A stretch of 64,000 nt of DNA from Alphaproteobacteria bacterium (GTDB lineage Bacteria; Pseudomonadota; Alphaproteobacteria; Rhodospirillales; Rhodospirillaceae): positions 62,001 to 126,000 of the forward strand of contig QJZR01000012.1 in the NCBI GenBank assembly GCA_003246625.1, given 5' to 3'. Below the pieces are notes generated by a model. It had not been told where the DNA came from and did not search any database. It saw only the letters and a list, made by a program, of their open reading frames with translations. This document shows, in pieces, positions 17,884 through 28,417 of this stretch (the stretch's first letter is position 1; each line of letters starts with the position of its first letter). A program made the position numbers and the translations under genes.

Positions 17884-19907
17884 TCCTCCGGCAAGCGCGT
17901 CCAGGGACGGCGTCCGCGCAGGGCGCCGTCGGTGACGACGCGCAGCACCCCTCCCCGCCCGTCCAGCCACAGCAGCGTCGCCCCCGCGCGCCTCAGTTCG
18001 GCGGCATCGAGAACCAAGGCGTCGGCGCAGGCGGCGCGCGCCTCCGGCGGCAAGGGACGCGGCGTCAGAACCACCGCCGCCGGGCAGAACCCCGTCCCGT
18101 CCGTCAAGGCGTCGATGCGCGCCACCTGCCAGCCCGACGAAGACTCGCCGACGCAGCCCCGCGCGGAACAGCGCCATCCCTCGCCCGGGCGCATCGCGCC
18201 GCCGCTGCTCGACTGCCAGACGGTGGCCAGGAAGCCTCTCCGCGCCGTGCCCAGGAAACCGTAGTCCGCACCCCGGCGGACGGCGACGGTGCGTCCGGCA
18301 TCGCCGATCAGGACGTCGGGCGGGACGGACCCGGCGGCAAAGGCCAACCCGGCGGCCAAACCCGCCAGACCGATCAGACGGCGAGGACCTTGCGTCAGGC
18401 ACAGCCACAGGATGCCCACGGCGCACAGGGCCAGACCGGCAAGGGGCATTCCGGGCGCGACGATCTGGTGCCCTGGCCACGACGCCACCATGCTGGCGAC
18501 GCCGTTGATCCAGCCGACCCCCTCCGCCATGCGGGCCAGGGGAAACGCTTCCAGCCCGAAGGGCATCGCCGCCACCGACAGCAGCCCCCAGGGCATCACC
18601 CAGAAGCCCAGCACCGGCAACGCCAACAGATTGGCGGGCAAGGCATAAAGCGAGATCCGCCCGAAATGATAAAGGGCGAACGGCGCGGTGGCGCAGGTGG
18701 CGACGCAGGTGGTGAGCAGCACCCCGCCGAGATAGAGGACAAGACGCCGCAAGCGCGGCTTCCTTTCCGGCGGCCAGATGCGGCCGGACGGCAGACGATA
18801 GACCGCAATCAGGGCCAGAACCGCGGCGAACGACATCTGAAAGCTCGGCCCCAGCACCGCCTCGGGATCGCCCGCCGCCACCGTCACGGCGGCCACCCCG
18901 AGCAGCCGGAAGGAAAACGGCGAACGCTCCAACAACACCGCCAAAAGCGCGATCGCGGTCATCACGAAGGCCCGTTGCGTCGGCACCGAAGCGCCGGAAA
19001 GCAGCAGATAGACGGCGGTCAGCGCCAGGGCGACGGCGGCGGCCCATTTCTTGATCGGAAACCGCAGGGCCACCGGCGGCACCGCAGCCAAGCCGCGCCG
19101 CACCAGGAAGAACGCCAAACCGGCCAACAGGCTCATGTGCAGGCCGGAAATCGCCAGCATGTGCGCCAGGCCCGAGGCCCGATAGTTTTCCGCCACCGCC
19201 TCGGGAATCGCCCCACGGTCGCCGACGATCAAGGCGGCGGATACCGCGGCGCGGGGATCCCTTTTCCCCACGGTTTCCAGGATGTCCCGCGCCGTCCGCC
19301 AGCGCCAGGATTGCAAGCGCGCGCGCCAATCGTTCTCGTCCGGAGGGCGGTTCTCCAGCCAGGGCCCCACCGCGTAGCCGACCGCGCCGACGCCATGGAA
19401 CCAATCCCGCCGCGCCGCGTCGAAACCGCCGGGCCAAACCGGACGCGGCGGCGAGGAAAGCGCGGCGTCGAAGGCGATGCGCGCGCCGGGGCGGGGCGCG
19501 CCGAACCGCGCGGACATGGTGACGCGCGCCCGCCCGGGAAACGCCGCGTCGTTCACCCGCACTTCCCCCAACGTCACCCGCGTGCCGCTGCGGCGAAGCT
19601 CCAGGCGTTCCACCGTGCCTTGCAGAAAAACCTGTTCCCGCTCCCCCGGAAAAGGCGGCGCGCCGACCCGGGCGGCGACGCCCGCCGTCCACCCGGCGCC
19701 GCAAAGCAACGCCAGCCCCATGGCCGCCGCCGCCAGCCAGGGCATCCGCCCGCTCCGCCATGCGGCGACGGCGGCCATGGCGACGGCCAGGGCCATGCCT
19801 GTCCAAGCGGCGGCGGCGGGTTCGGTGGGCAGAGTCAGATAAAGCGCGACCCCGGCGACGAAGGCCCAGGGCGTCCATTCCCCCAATCCGGCGGCATCTC
19901 CCCGCAT
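17877..19907 (-). CDS. comEC: ComEC/Rec2-family DNA-uptake channel, with no intact C-terminal metallo-beta-lactamase domain
   Basis: ComEC forms the inner-membrane channel for single-stranded DNA during natural transformation. The product is ~676 residues from the ATG at 19905-19907. The N-terminus has two to three membrane segments and a DUF4131-like OB region ([20 protein letters not shown]). The competence domain follows, with the hallmark [21 protein letters not shown] and [16 protein letters not shown], plus about ten membrane segments. The C-terminal ~150 residues (from [16 protein letters not shown]) lack the HxHxDH metal-binding motif, so the nuclease-like domain is degenerate or absent, as in many alphaproteobacterial ComEC proteins. 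Whether the organism is competent cannot be told from this gene alone; no other com genes are in view. Confidence 0.9.
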   Translation of the reverse strand: MRGDAAGLGEWTPWAFVAGVALYLTLPTEPAAAAWTGMALAVAMAAVAAWRSGRMPWLAAAAMGLALLCGAGWTAGVAARVGAPPFPGEREQVFLQGTVERLELRRSGTRVTLGEVRVNDAAFPGRARVTMSARFGAPRPGARIAFDAALSSPPRPVWPGGFDAARRDWFHGVGAVGYAVGPWLENRPPDENDWRARLQSWRWRTARDILETVGKRDPRAAVSAALIVGDRGAIPEAVAENYRASGLAHMLAISGLHMSLLAGLAFFLVRRGLAAVPPVALRFPIKKWAAAVALALTAVYLLLSGASVPTQRAFVMTAIALLAVLLERSPFSFRLLGVAAVTVAAGDPEAVLGPSFQMSFAAVLALIAVYRLPSGRIWPPERKPRLRRLVLYLGGVLLTTCVATCATAPFALYHFGRISLYALPANLLALPVLGFWVMPWGLLSVAAMPFGLEAFPLARMAEGVGWINGVASMVASWPGHQIVAPGMPLAGLALCAVGILWLCLTQGPRRLIGLAGLAAGLAFAAGSVPPDVLIGDAGRTVAVRRGADYGFLGTARRGFLATVWQSSSGGAMRPGEGWRCSARGCVGESSSGWQVARIDALTDGTGFCPAAVVLTPRPLPPEARAACADALVLDAAELRRAGATLLWLDGRGGVLRVVTDGALRGRRPWTRLPEDQ

Positions 19908-20057
19908 TTCCGCCCCTTTTGGATACCCATCGCGGTTTCGCTGTGATAAAACCACCCGGTTCGCGCGGCCAGGATAACCGAATTCCGCCGCCGAACCCAC
20001 TCCGCCCGCCCCGGCCGGCGGTCACATCCGAAAGCCAAGCATACGGGTTCGCATCGC

Positions 20058-21455
20058 ATGAGCGTCGTGACACGTTTTGCCCCGTCGCCGACGGGGTTCC
20101 TTCATATCGGCGGCGCCCGCACCGCCCTGTTCAACTGGTTGTTCGCGCGCCATCACGGCGGCCGCTTCCTGCTGCGCATCGAGGACACCGACCGCGAGCG
20201 TTCGACGCAGGCCGCGGTGGACGCGATCTTCGACGGCCTGTCCTGGCTGGGCCTCACCTGGGACGAGGAACCGGTGATGCAGTTTTCCCGCGCCGGACGC
20301 CACGCCGAAGTGGCGCGCCAGCTGCTGGCCTCGGGCAACGCGTATTACTGCTATTGCTCCCCCGAGGAACTGACGCGGATGCGCGAGGAACAGAAGGCCT
20401 CGGGCCAGCCGATGCGCTATGACGGGCGCTGGCGCGACCGCGACCCCAAGGACGCCCCCGCCGGCGTCGCGCCGGTGATCCGCCTGAAGGCGCCGCGCGA
20501 AGGCGAAACCGTGATCAACGACCATGTGCAGGGCGTCGTCACCTTCGCCAATGCCCAGTTGGACGACATGATCCTGCTGCGCGCCGATGGCACCCCCACC
20601 TACATGCTGTCGGTGGTGGTGGACGACCACGACATGGGCATCACTCACGTCATCCGCGGCGACGATCACCTGACCAACGCGGCGCGCCAGACCGCGCTTT
20701 ACCGCGCCTGCGGCTGGACGGTGCCGGAATTCGCCCACATCCCGCTGATTCACGGCCCGGACGGCGCCAAGATGTCGAAGCGGCACGGCGCCCTGGGGGC
20801 CGAGGCCTATCGCGACATGGGCTTCCTGCCCGCCGCCATGCGCAACTATCTGCTGCGCCTGGGCTGGGGGCATGGCGACGACGAGATCATCTCCACCGAA
20901 CAGGCGATCGAGTGGTTCGACATCGATGCGGTGGGCAAGGCTCCGTCGCGTTTCGACATGACCAAGCTGCTCAACCTCAACGCCCATTACCTGCGCACCT
21001 CCTCCGACGCGGAGCTGTTCGGTCTGATCCGTCCGCTGGTGGAGAAAACCCTGGGCGGCGCCCTGCCCTCCGGCGCGGCGGACCGCATCCTGCGCGGCAT
21101 GGAGGGGCTGAAGCCCCGTGCCAAGGACCTGAACGAGCTTGCCGCCGGGGCGATGGTTTACGCCCAGGCGCGGCCGCTGCCCTTCGACGACAAGGCGAAG
21201 GCGCAACTGGCCGACGGCCGCGATATCCTGACCGCGGCGAAGCCGGTTCTCGCGGCGGTCGGCGACTGGACCCACGACGCGCTGGAAGCCGCCGTCCGCG
21301 ACCTGGCGGAAAGAACCGGCCTGAAGCTGGGCAAGGTCGCCCAGCCGTTGCGCGCCGCGATCACCGGTTCCACGGTTTCGCCGCCGTTGTTCGAGGTCAT
21401 GGACATCCTGGGACGCGAGGAATGCCTCGCCCGTCTTGACGAGTGCACGTCCTAA
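20058..21455 (+). CDS. gltX: glutamate-tRNA ligase
   Basis: GltX charges tRNA(Glu), and in organisms with GatCAB can also charge tRNA(Gln). The 465-residue class I synthetase has the HIGH-type motif HIGG at 16-19 ([20 protein letters not shown]) and KMSKR in [13 protein letters not shown], and the discriminating [15 protein letters not shown] segment. Alphaproteobacteria often carry two GltX proteins, one more specific for tRNA(Gln); I cannot decide between them from sequence by eye. It is divergent from comEC and 159 bases upstream of gltA. A gltX-gltA order is common in this class. Confidence 0.97.
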   Translation: MSVVTRFAPSPTGFLHIGGARTALFNWLFARHHGGRFLLRIEDTDRERSTQAAVDAIFDGLSWLGLTWDEEPVMQFSRAGRHAEVARQLLASGNAYYCYCSPEELTRMREEQKASGQPMRYDGRWRDRDPKDAPAGVAPVIRLKAPREGETVINDHVQGVVTFANAQLDDMILLRADGTPTYMLSVVVDDHDMGITHVIRGDDHLTNAARQTALYRACGWTVPEFAHIPLIHGPDGAKMSKRHGALGAEAYRDMGFLPAAMRNYLLRLGWGHGDDEIISTEQAIEWFDIDAVGKAPSRFDMTKLLNLNAHYLRTSSDAELFGLIRPLVEKTLGGALPSGAADRILRGMEGLKPRAKDLNELAAGAMVYAQARPLPFDDKAKAQLADGRDILTAAKPVLAAVGDWTHDALEAAVRDLAERTGLKLGKVAQPLRAAITGSTVSPPLFEVMDILGREECLARLDECTS

Positions 21456-21614
21456 TCCGTTGAGTTCCTGTGAAATACGCGCCAGCGTCTTGATTTTCCG
21501 CCAGGAAGGGGCAGTTAAAAAACGACAGGCGCAACATCGGCACAGCCCGAGCCGCGAGCCCGGACTATCGGGAATCGCGGCGGGGCACCGCCGGAATCGA
21601 CACAGGGAATCGCC

Positions 21615-22928
21615 ATGAGCCAAGACCGGACGTCATCTTCCGACACCTTCACCGTCACCGACAACGCCAACGGCAAAAGCCTCGACCTACCGGTCCTGCA
21701 CGGCAGCGTCGGCCCCCGCGTCGTCGACATCCGCAAGTTCTATGGCGAAACCGGGTGCTTCACCTACGACCCCGGATTCACCTCCACCGGCTCCTGCGCC
21801 TCGAAGATCACCTTCATCGACGGCGACAAGGGCATCCTGCTGCATCGCGGCTATCCGATCGACCAGTTGGCGGAAAACTGCGACTTCCTGGAAGTCGCCT
21901 ATCTGCTGTTGTTCGGCGAATTGCCGAGCCGCGCGGAAATGGACAAGTTCGACCACGACATCACCTATCACTCGATGCTGAACGAACAAATCCTGCGCTT
22001 CTACAGCGGGTTCCGCCGCGACGCCCATCCCATGGCGGTGGCCTGCGGCATCGTCGGCGCCTTGTCCGCCTTCTATCACGACAGCCTGGACTTCACCGAT
22101 TCGTTCCAGCGACTGGTCGCCGAAACCCGCCTGATCGCCAAGATGCCGACGATCATCGCCAACGCCTACAAGTATTCGATCGGCCAGCCCTTCAACTATC
22201 CGCGCAACAGCCTGAGCTACGCGGCGAATTTTCTGCAAATGATGTTCGCCGTGCCGTGCGAGCCCTACGAGGTCAATCCGGTTCTCGCCCGCGCGATGAA
22301 CCGCATCCTCATTCTGCACGCCGACCACGAACAGAACGCCTCCACCTCCACGGTGCGGTTGGCTGGGTCGTCGGGCGCCAATCCCTTCGCCTGCATCGCG
22401 GCGGGCATCGCCTCGCTGTGGGGGCCGTCGCACGGCGGCGCCAACGAAGCCGTCCTCAACATGCTGATGCAGATCGGCAGCAAGGACCGTGTCGGCGAAT
22501 TCGTCAAGCGCGCCAAGGACAAGGAGGACCCCTTCCGGCTGATGGGATTCGGCCACCGGGTCTACAAGAACTACGATCCGCGCGCCAAGATCATGCAGAA
22601 AACCTGTCACGAGGTTCTGGACGAAATGGGGCGCCACGATGAGCCGCTGTTGCAGATCGCCGTGGAACTGGAACGCATCGCCCTGGAAGACGACTATTTC
22701 GTCGAAAAGAAGCTCTACCCCAACGTCGACTTCTATTCGGGCATCATCTTCCGCGCCATGGGGATACCGGTTTCGATGTTCACCGCCCTCTTCGCCCTGG
22801 CTCGCACCACCGGCTGGGTGGCGCAGTGGATGGAAATGATCGCCGACCCCGATCAGAAGATCGGCCGCCCCCGCCAGCTGTACGTCGGGGCGCCGCAACG
22901 CGACTACGTGCCGTTCGACAAACGATAA
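21615..22928 (+). CDS. gltA: citrate synthase (type II, hexameric form)
   Basis: GltA condenses acetyl-CoA and oxaloacetate, opening the TCA cycle. The 437-residue product shows the catalytic His in [14 protein letters not shown], the second His in [15 protein letters not shown] and the Asp in [11 protein letters not shown]. The [13 protein letters not shown] segment lies between them. The N-terminal beta-domain ([20 protein letters not shown]) is the mark of the large Gram-negative type II enzyme, usually inhibited by NADH. The 159-base leader holds TTGATT followed by a poor -10, so a promoter is likely but not assigned. A strong bidirectional terminator lies 22 bases after the stop. Confidence 0.98.
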   Translation: MSQDRTSSSDTFTVTDNANGKSLDLPVLHGSVGPRVVDIRKFYGETGCFTYDPGFTSTGSCASKITFIDGDKGILLHRGYPIDQLAENCDFLEVAYLLLFGELPSRAEMDKFDHDITYHSMLNEQILRFYSGFRRDAHPMAVACGIVGALSAFYHDSLDFTDSFQRLVAETRLIAKMPTIIANAYKYSIGQPFNYPRNSLSYAANFLQMMFAVPCEPYEVNPVLARAMNRILILHADHEQNASTSTVRLAGSSGANPFACIAAGIASLWGPSHGGANEAVLNMLMQIGSKDRVGEFVKRAKDKEDPFRLMGFGHRVYKNYDPRAKIMQKTCHEVLDEMGRHDEPLLQIAVELERIALEDDYFVEKKLYPNVDFYSGIIFRAMGIPVSMFTALFALARTTGWVAQWMEMIADPDQKIGRPRQLYVGAPQRDYVPFDKR

Positions 22929-22940
22929 GCGCGATATGCG

Positions 22941-22977
22941 GAAAAAGAAACGGCGGCCGAAAGGCCGCCGTTTTCGT
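22941..22977. terminator. bidirectional rho-independent terminator between gltA and gloA
   Basis: CGGCGGCC (22951-22958), GAAA tetraloop, GGCCGCCG (22963-22970). It is followed by TTTTCGT on the plus strand and by TTTCTTTTTCC on the minus strand. It serves the two convergent transcripts. Confidence 0.85.
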
Positions 22978-23369
22978 CAGGGGCGTTCGATCAGCTCGAC
23001 GTCGTAGCCGTCGGGATCCTCGATGAAGGCGATGGTCGCCGAGCCGCCTTCGAGGACGAAGGGTTCGTCGGTGATCTTCGCGCCGCCCGCGCGCAACGCC
23101 GCGATCGCGCCATGGATGTCGGAAACCCCGATCGCCAGATGGCCGAAGGCCTCGCCCAGGGCATAGGGTTCGGTGCGATCCCAGTTGTGGGTGAGTTCGA
23201 GAACCGAATGGTCGGCCTCGTCGCCGTAACCGACGAAGACCAGGGTGAAGCGGCCTTCCGGAAAATCCATGCGGCGCAGAAGCTTCATGCCGAGCAGGCG
23301 GGTATAGAAATCGATCGATGCATCCAGGTCGAGAACCCGGATCATCGTGTGCAGCAGGCGGTTGGCCAT
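22977..23369 (-). CDS. gloA: lactoylglutathione lyase (glyoxalase I)
   Basis: GloA turns the methylglyoxal-glutathione hemithioacetal into S-lactoylglutathione. The 130-residue product aligns end to end with E. coli GloA (135). All four metal ligands are in place: His7 (LLHTMIRV), Glu58 (VLELTHNW), His77 (FGHLAIGV) and Glu125 (DVELIE). The start is the ATG at 23367-23369, with AGGAAG upstream. It lies 22 bases downstream of the lpxI-lpxB stop on the same strand and is probably the last gene of that long operon. The short His-Asn-Trp loop region resembles the Ni-dependent bacterial type. Confidence 0.93.
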   Translation of the reverse strand: MANRLLHTMIRVLDLDASIDFYTRLLGMKLLRRMDFPEGRFTLVFVGYGDEADHSVLELTHNWDRTEPYALGEAFGHLAIGVSDIHGAIAALRAGGAKITDEPFVLEGGSATIAFIEDPDGYDVELIERP

Positions 23370-23391
23370 CGGAACTTCCTTTCGTGGGAAC

Positions 23392-25413
23392 TCAGTCCCC
23401 GCCGAGATGGGGCGCGGCGTCGACGCGCGCAATCCCCGCCGCGTCCATCACCACGTCCGCGGCGATCAAACTGGGGCGCGGATAGGGTCCGACCAGATCG
23501 GTCAGGGCCTTGCCGGTTTCTTCCAGAAACGCCGCGCGCTTCGCGGCATCGCTCAGGAAAGCGTCCATCGCGTCGGCCAAGGCCCGTGGCGTGCAATCCG
23601 CCTGCAGGAATTCCGGCACCACGATGCGATCGGCGATGTGGTTGATGAGCGTCGCGTACTTGATCGAGATCAGGCGCCGCGCCAACCACACCGACAACGG
23701 CGCGGCGCGATAGCCGATGACGAAGGGAACCCGCGCCCGCGCCAATTCCAGAGACACCGTGCCCGAGGTGGCCAACGCCCCGTCGCAGGCGGCGAAGGCG
23801 TTCCAGCGTTCCGCCTCTCCCCGCACGATCAGCGGGCGTTCCGCCCAATCCCGCGTCGCCTCGGCGACATGGGCGGCGACGGTGGCGACGGTGGGAATCA
23901 CCACCTTGAGACCGGGATGCCGCGTCCGCAGCAGATCCACCGCCTGACGGAACACCGGCAGCATGCGCGTCACCTCGTTGCCGCGCGATCCCGGCAGCAC
24001 GCACAGCAACGTCGCCTCCGGCGCGATGCCGTGGCGGGAACGGAAGCCCGGTCCGTCGCCCGAGGCCGCGCCGCCCTCGATCACCGGATGGCCGACATGG
24101 GTGGCGGCCATGCCGTGCGCGGTGAAATACGGCGGTTCGAAGGACAACAGGCACATCAGGTGGTCGAACAGGCGCGCCACCTTGGCGGCGCGGCCCGGCT
24201 TCCACGCCCAGACCATAGGCGCGACGTAGTGGACGCGCGGCACGTCCACCTTGCGCGCGGACAGCGCCTTGGCGATGCGTTCGTTGAAGCCCAGCGAGTC
24301 GATGGTCACCACCACCGCGGGCTTCTTCGCCGCGATGTCGTCGGCCACCTCGCGCACCCGCCGCAAAACCGCGGGAATGCGCGGAATCACCTCGGCCAGG
24401 CCCATCACCGCGATGTCCGCCTGCGGGAACAGGGAGACGAGCCCCTGCTCCGCCATGCTTTCCCCGCCCACCCCGGCGAAACGCACCAGCCCGCCGGTGC
24501 GCTCCTTAAGGGCGGCGATCAGGCGCGCCCCCAGGATGTCACCCGAGGGTTCGCCCGCCACCAGATAGATCAGAGGCGCGTCCGGCGCCGCGGTCAGGCC
24601 GACGACGAACAGGCCGAGTTCGTCGGCGCGGCGGGCCATCGCCTCCGGCTCGATCACCAGGGCGGCCCCCGCCTCCACCGCGATGCCGGAAAGCCCGGCG
24701 GCGGCGGCGGCCTCGACCGTGGAGACGCCGATCGTCGGCATATCCAGGCGGCGGTCCTGCGCGGGCTTGCAAACCTTGACCAGGACGCCGCCCCGGCCTT
24801 CCCGTTTGAGTTCGGCGCAGCGCGCCAGCATGCGGTCGGTGCCTTCCACCGCCTCGACGGCGAGGACGATCCCCTGCTGCACCACCGCCCCCTGGCCGAC
24901 GTCGAGAGCCCCCACCCCCTTCGCCACGGCGAAGGCACGGGCGATGTCGGATTGGTGCGCGGCGTCGGGAAGCCGGGAGCCATAGGCGCCCTCGCGTGCC
25001 AGAAGCTCGCCCATCACTTCGTGCGCGCCGACCAGACGCAAGCCTTCCTTCTCGAATTCCTCGGCCACCGCGCGCAGCAGTCCGTCGTCGCCCAACGCCC
25101 GCCCGCCGATCCGCGCCAGGAACACCGCGCCGCGAGCATCCGGCCGCAGGGCGGCCAGGGACGGACGGCGCAGGGAACCGGCGAACACCACCTCGCGCGC
25201 TTGCGCCTGGTGCAACAGGCGGAACGCCTCGCCCAGCGCGCCCAGGCGGACCACCGCATGCGGCACGTCGGCAAAGTCGGCGGCATCCGCGTGCCCCTCG
25301 ATGGCGATGACGAACACCGCGTCGCCGCGCGCCTGGCAGGCGGAAACAAGCAACCGGGGGAGGTTGCCTCCCCCGGCCAGAATGCCGACGCTGCCGCGCG
25401 TGGTTTCGCTCAT
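23392..25413 (-). CDS. lpxI-lpxB: fused UDP-2,3-diacylglucosamine pyrophosphatase LpxI and lipid A disaccharide synthase LpxB
   Basis: One uninterrupted 673-codon frame encodes two enzymes that act one after the other in lipid A synthesis. Residues 1 to ~275 are LpxI: GILAGGGNLPRLLVSACQARG, SLRRPSLAALRPDARG, and LDMPTIG with Asp224 at the position of the catalytic Asp225 of Caulobacter LpxI, ending in ELGLFVVG. Residues ~280-673 are LpxB, a GT19 glycosyltransferase: PLIYLVAGEPSGDILGARL, HYVAPMVWAWKPGRA, PGSRGNEVTRMLPV, ATSGTVSLELA, ending near the usual length (~393 residues; E. coli 382). The join is only about eight residues (TAAPDA). No ATG, GTG or TTG lies in frame at the LpxB boundary: the nearest are an ATG 24 codons upstream, inside LpxI, and a GTG inside the LpxB glycine loop. 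LpxI makes lipid X; LpxB joins it to another UDP-diacylglucosamine. It follows lpxA by 19 bases. Confidence 0.93.
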   Translation of the reverse strand: MSETTRGSVGILAGGGNLPRLLVSACQARGDAVFVIAIEGHADAADFADVPHAVVRLGALGEAFRLLHQAQAREVVFAGSLRRPSLAALRPDARGAVFLARIGGRALGDDGLLRAVAEEFEKEGLRLVGAHEVMGELLAREGAYGSRLPDAAHQSDIARAFAVAKGVGALDVGQGAVVQQGIVLAVEAVEGTDRMLARCAELKREGRGGVLVKVCKPAQDRRLDMPTIGVSTVEAAAAAGLSGIAVEAGAALVIEPEAMARRADELGLFVVGLTAAPDAPLIYLVAGEPSGDILGARLIAALKERTGGLVRFAGVGGESMAEQGLVSLFPQADIAVMGLAEVIPRIPAVLRRVREVADDIAAKKPAVVVTIDSLGFNERIAKALSARKVDVPRVHYVAPMVWAWKPGRAAKVARLFDHLMCLLSFEPPYFTAHGMAATHVGHPVIEGGAASGDGPGFRSRHGIAPEATLLCVLPGSRGNEVTRMLPVFRQAVDLLRTRHPGLKVVIPTVATVAAHVAEATRDWAERPLIVRGEAERWNAFAACDGALATSGTVSLELARARVPFVIGYRAAPLSVWLARRLISIKYATLINHIADRIVVPEFLQADCTPRALADAMDAFLSDAAKRAAFLEETGKALTDLVGPYPRPSLIAADVVMDAAGIARVDAAPHLGGD

Positions 25414-25432
25414 TCTCTCCGTCCCGGATGGA

Positions 25433-26245
25433 TCAGCCGTCTTTCTCCAGCGAACTCGGCTGGCAGATGCCGCGAGAGGTCTCCTGCCGCACGAAGGCGA
25501 CGATTTCCATTACCGGTTCGCAATCGGCGAACAGGTTGGCGACGTCCTCCACCCGTTCGTTCATGTTGCCTTCCGGCGCGAACAACAGGCGATAGGCGCG
25601 GCGCAGGGTGTGGATGGTCTCGCGGTTGAAGTTGCGGCGTTTCAGTCCGACGATGTTGAGACCGGACAGGTGCGCCCGGTTCCCCAGAACCGAACCATAG
25701 GGGATGACATCGGTCTCGACGCCGGAGGCGCCGCCGATCATCGCGTGCTGGCCGATGCGCACGAACTGGTGCACCGCACTGATGCCGCCGATGATCGCGA
25801 AATCCCCCACCGTGACGTGGCCGCCCAGGGTGGCGTTGTTGGCGAAAATCACGTGATCGCCGACGATGCAATCGTGCGCCACGTGGGCGCCGACCATGAA
25901 CAGACCATGGTCGCCCACCTGAGTCAGCATGCCGCCGCCCTCGGTCCCGGGGTTCATCGTCACCCCTTCGCGGATCTGGTTGCGCTTGCCGATGATCAGG
26001 CGGGAGGGTTCGCCGTGGTACTTCAGGTCCTGCGGCCGATGGCCGATCGAGGCGAAGGGATAGATCACCGTGCCTTCGCCGATTTCGGTCAGGCCGTCCA
26101 CCGCCACCTGGGAAATCAGCCGCACGCCGGAATGCAGGACGACGTCGGGGCCGACCACGCAGAACGGCCCGATTTCGACGTCGGCGGCGATCGAAGCCTT
26201 GGGGTCGACGACCGCTGTCGGGTGAATCTTCGGCATATCAGTCAT
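25433..26245 (-). CDS. lpxA: UDP-N-acetylglucosamine acyltransferase
   Basis: LpxA transfers a hydroxyacyl chain from ACP to UDP-GlcNAc, the first step of lipid A synthesis. The 270-residue product is a left-handed beta helix of hexapeptide repeats ([20 protein letters not shown] onward) with the catalytic His124 in [15 protein letters not shown]-terminal helical domain follows ([22 protein letters not shown]). The first ATG (26243-26245) overlaps the fabZ stop by 8 bases; a second at 26236 is possible. It lies between fabZ and lpxI-lpxB, the classic order. Confidence 0.97.
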   Translation of the reverse strand: MTDMPKIHPTAVVDPKASIAADVEIGPFCVVGPDVVLHSGVRLISQVAVDGLTEIGEGTVIYPFASIGHRPQDLKYHGEPSRLIIGKRNQIREGVTMNPGTEGGGMLTQVGDHGLFMVGAHVAHDCIVGDHVIFANNATLGGHVTVGDFAIIGGISAVHQFVRIGQHAMIGGASGVETDVIPYGSVLGNRAHLSGLNIVGLKRRNFNRETIHTLRRAYRLLFAPEGNMNERVEDVANLFADCEPVMEIVAFVRQETSRGICQPSSLEKDG

Positions 26246-26699
26246 CCAGAATCATCGCGGCGTACACCGCCTCGGCCACCGTCTGGCCATCCACCTTGGC
26301 CTCGCCCCGGAATTTCCAGACGTTGCCGCGACGCCGTTCACGGGTGACGTGAACGTGCAACTGGTCGCCGGGAACCACCGGCTTGCGGAAGCGGCACTCG
26401 TCGACGCTCATGAAGTAGACCAGCTTGCCCTCGGCATCCGGCCCCATCGTTTCCACCACCAGAACCGCGGCGGTCTGCGCCATCGATTCGACGATCAGAA
26501 CGCCCGGCATCACCGGATGCCCCGGGAAATGCCCGAGGAAATAGGGCTCGTTCATGCTGACGTTCTTGATCCCCACGGCGCTTTCGCCGGGGACCACGTC
26601 GACGATCCGATCGACCATGACGAACGGATAACGGTGCGGAATCATCGCCAGGATTCGCTGGATATCGATGATCTTCGCGGTTTTCCCCTCTTCAGACAT
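26238..26699 (-). CDS. fabZ: 3-hydroxyacyl-ACP dehydratase
   Basis: FabZ dehydrates 3-hydroxyacyl-ACP in fatty acid elongation and competes with LpxA/LpxD for the same substrate, which makes its place in the lpx operon meaningful. The hot-dog fold product has 153 residues from the ATG at 26697-26699 (a GTG directly before it is an alternative). Catalytic His57 and Glu71 lie in [22 protein letters not shown]-like sequence, and the entry motif is [20 protein letters not shown] lies ~10 bases upstream. Confidence 0.97.
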   Translation of the reverse strand: MSEEGKTAKIIDIQRILAMIPHRYPFVMVDRIVDVVPGESAVGIKNVSMNEPYFLGHFPGHPVMPGVLIVESMAQTAAVLVVETMGPDAEGKLVYFMSVDECRFRKPVVPGDQLHVHVTRERRRGNVWKFRGEAKVDGQTVAEAVYAAMILDD

Positions 26700-26768
26700 C
26701 ACGCTTGACCCTTCTTCTTGTCATTTCCCAGCGGGAATCCTTGCTTCAAGACTGCGACGGAAAGGCCA

Positions 26769-27794
26769 TCACGCCCCGCCATGTTTCTTCGCCAAACGCT
26801 CCACCACGCCGATCTGGCGCCAGTGTTCCTTCGCCGGAACCGCCGGAGAGCCGATCACCGTCTGCCCGGCGGGAACGTCGCGCATCACCCCGGACTGCGC
26901 GCCGATCCGCGCCCCCGCGCCGATCTTCAGGTGGCCGGTGATCCCCGACTGACCGCCCGCGACGACGAAATCCGACAGTTTGGTCGAACCGGAAATACCG
27001 ACCTGCGCCACTAGAACGCAACCGCGCCCCAACTCCACGTTGTGGGCGATCTGCACCAGATTGTCTATCCGGCATCCCTCGCCGATCACCGTGTCCGGAC
27101 CGGCGCCACGGTCGATGGTGGTGTTGGCTCCGATTTCCACGTCGTCCTGAATCACCACCCGGCCCAACTGCGGCACCTTGAGGTGTCCCTTCGGTCCCAT
27201 GACGAAACCGAAGCCGTCCTGGCCGATCGCCGCGCCGCCGTGGATCCAGACTTTGTTGCCGACTACCGCGTAGCAAAGGGTAACGTTCGAACCGATATAG
27301 CAATCCGCGCCCACCACCACGCCGGGACGCAGCACCGCGTTGGCGCAAATCTGGGTACGGTCGCCGATTTCGACGTTTTCCATGATCACCGCGCCCGGCT
27401 CGATGCAGACGTCGGCGCCCAGTTTCGCCGTCGGGTCCACCATCGCATGCGGGGAAACCCCGGAGCGCTCCATGGTTTGCGGATAGAAGGCATGGGCAAT
27501 CAGGGCATAGGCACGATAGGGCTCGGCTGAAAGAATCAGCCCCATGCCGGACGGCGCCTTGTCCGCCAGATCGGGATGGACGATGCAGGCCCCCGCCGTG
27601 CTGGCCTCGAACGCCGACACGTACTTGCGATTGTCGAGGAAACTGATGTCCTCGGCTCCCGCGCGGTACAGCGGCGCGACGTCGACGATCCGGCGGTCCG
27701 CCGGGGTTCCCTCGCCGAGGGCACCGCCGCCGATCTCGGCCAACTGAGCCAGGGTAAAGGGTCCGGCACGCCGGAAAAAGCGGGAGTCGGTCAT
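26769..27794 (-). CDS. lpxD: UDP-3-O-acylglucosamine N-acyltransferase
   Basis: LpxD adds the N-linked acyl chain in lipid A synthesis. The 341-residue product has the N-terminal uridine-binding domain ([19 protein letters not shown]). The left-handed beta helix follows ([19 protein letters not shown] onward) with catalytic His251 in [15 protein letters not shown]. The C-terminus ends in a short helix ([13 protein letters not shown]). CAGGAG precedes the ATG. It is 66 bases upstream of fabZ and 19 bases after ompH. Confidence 0.97.
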   Translation of the reverse strand: MTDSRFFRRAGPFTLAQLAEIGGGALGEGTPADRRIVDVAPLYRAGAEDISFLDNRKYVSAFEASTAGACIVHPDLADKAPSGMGLILSAEPYRAYALIAHAFYPQTMERSGVSPHAMVDPTAKLGADVCIEPGAVIMENVEIGDRTQICANAVLRPGVVVGADCYIGSNVTLCYAVVGNKVWIHGGAAIGQDGFGFVMGPKGHLKVPQLGRVVIQDDVEIGANTTIDRGAGPDTVIGEGCRIDNLVQIAHNVELGRGCVLVAQVGISGSTKLSDFVVAGGQSGITGHLKIGAGARIGAQSGVMRDVPAGQTVIGSPAVPAKEHWRQIGVVERLAKKHGGA

Positions 27795-27813
27795 CGTATG
27801 CTCCTGAACGGCC

Positions 27814-28413
27814 TTATTTCTTTTTCTGGCCGGAGGCCGAACCTTGCTTCATCGGATCGGGGAATTTCACCGACGGCAGAGCCTTGTTCAGGCGGTCGAT
27901 GACATCCGCGGTCACGTCGTAGCCGGGGCTGAACAGCAGAACCTGACCGCGCGGCAACAGCAGCGTCGCCCCCTCGGCCTCGGCCACCGCAGCCCAGATC
28001 TTCTGGATCTGCACCGTCACCTGGTTGAGCGCCGTGGCATAGGAATTCTGCAACATCTGCTGACGGTTCTTGAGATCCCGCTGGAACTCCGTGAACTTCT
28101 GCTGGAAGGCCTGCACCTTTTCGCGATAGGCGCTGCCGTCGATCACGGTCTGCTGGCGAACCAGTTCGCGTTCTTCTTCCTTCAGCGCCTTTTCCTTCGC
28201 CGCGAACTCGTCGTCGTACTTCTTGCGATAGGCATCCAGTTCGCGCCGGATGCCCTGCACCGCGATCGAACGCTCCATCACTTCCTGGATATCGACGATG
28301 CGGATCACCGGCGCGGGCTTCGCCGCAGGGGCGGCCATCGCCGGAGAAGTCCAGGAGACACCCAGGGCGACCGTCGCCGCCGCAAGGGACGTTGCGAGCA
28401 ACTTCAAACGCAT
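27814..28413 (-). CDS. ompH: OmpH/Skp-family periplasmic chaperone
   Basis: Skp-like proteins hold unfolded outer-membrane proteins on the way to the BAM complex. The product is 199 residues from the ATG at 28411-28413, four bases after the bamA stop. It has a signal peptide (basic MRLK, hydrophobic core, cleavage after AMA near residue 28). Long charged helices follow ([26 protein letters not shown] interrupted for length; then [16 protein letters not shown]), which form the tentacles. A C-terminal strand region and a basic KKK tail complete it. The bamA-ompH-lpxD order is conserved in Gram-negatives. Confidence 0.92.
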   Translation of the reverse strand: MRLKLLATSLAAATVALGVSWTSPAMAAPAAKPAPVIRIVDIQEVMERSIAVQGIRRELDAYRKKYDDEFAAKEKALKEEERELVRQQTVIDGSAYREKVQAFQQKFTEFQRDLKNRQQMLQNSYATALNQVTVQIQKIWAAVAEAEGATLLLPRGQVLLFSPGYDVTADVIDRLNKALPSVKFPDPMKQGSASGQKKK

Positions 28414-28417
28414 GGGC

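Noticed and set aside
21456-21614. Promoter of gltA (TTGATT followed at 17 bases by AGTTAA).
   Set aside because: The -10 is too poor to call; a promoter is likely in this gap but I cannot place it.
24540-24660. Possibility that lpxB is a separate gene starting inside the fused frame.
   Set aside because: The nearest in-frame start codons would either add 24 residues of LpxI or remove the LpxB nucleotide loop, and no ribosome site is visible.
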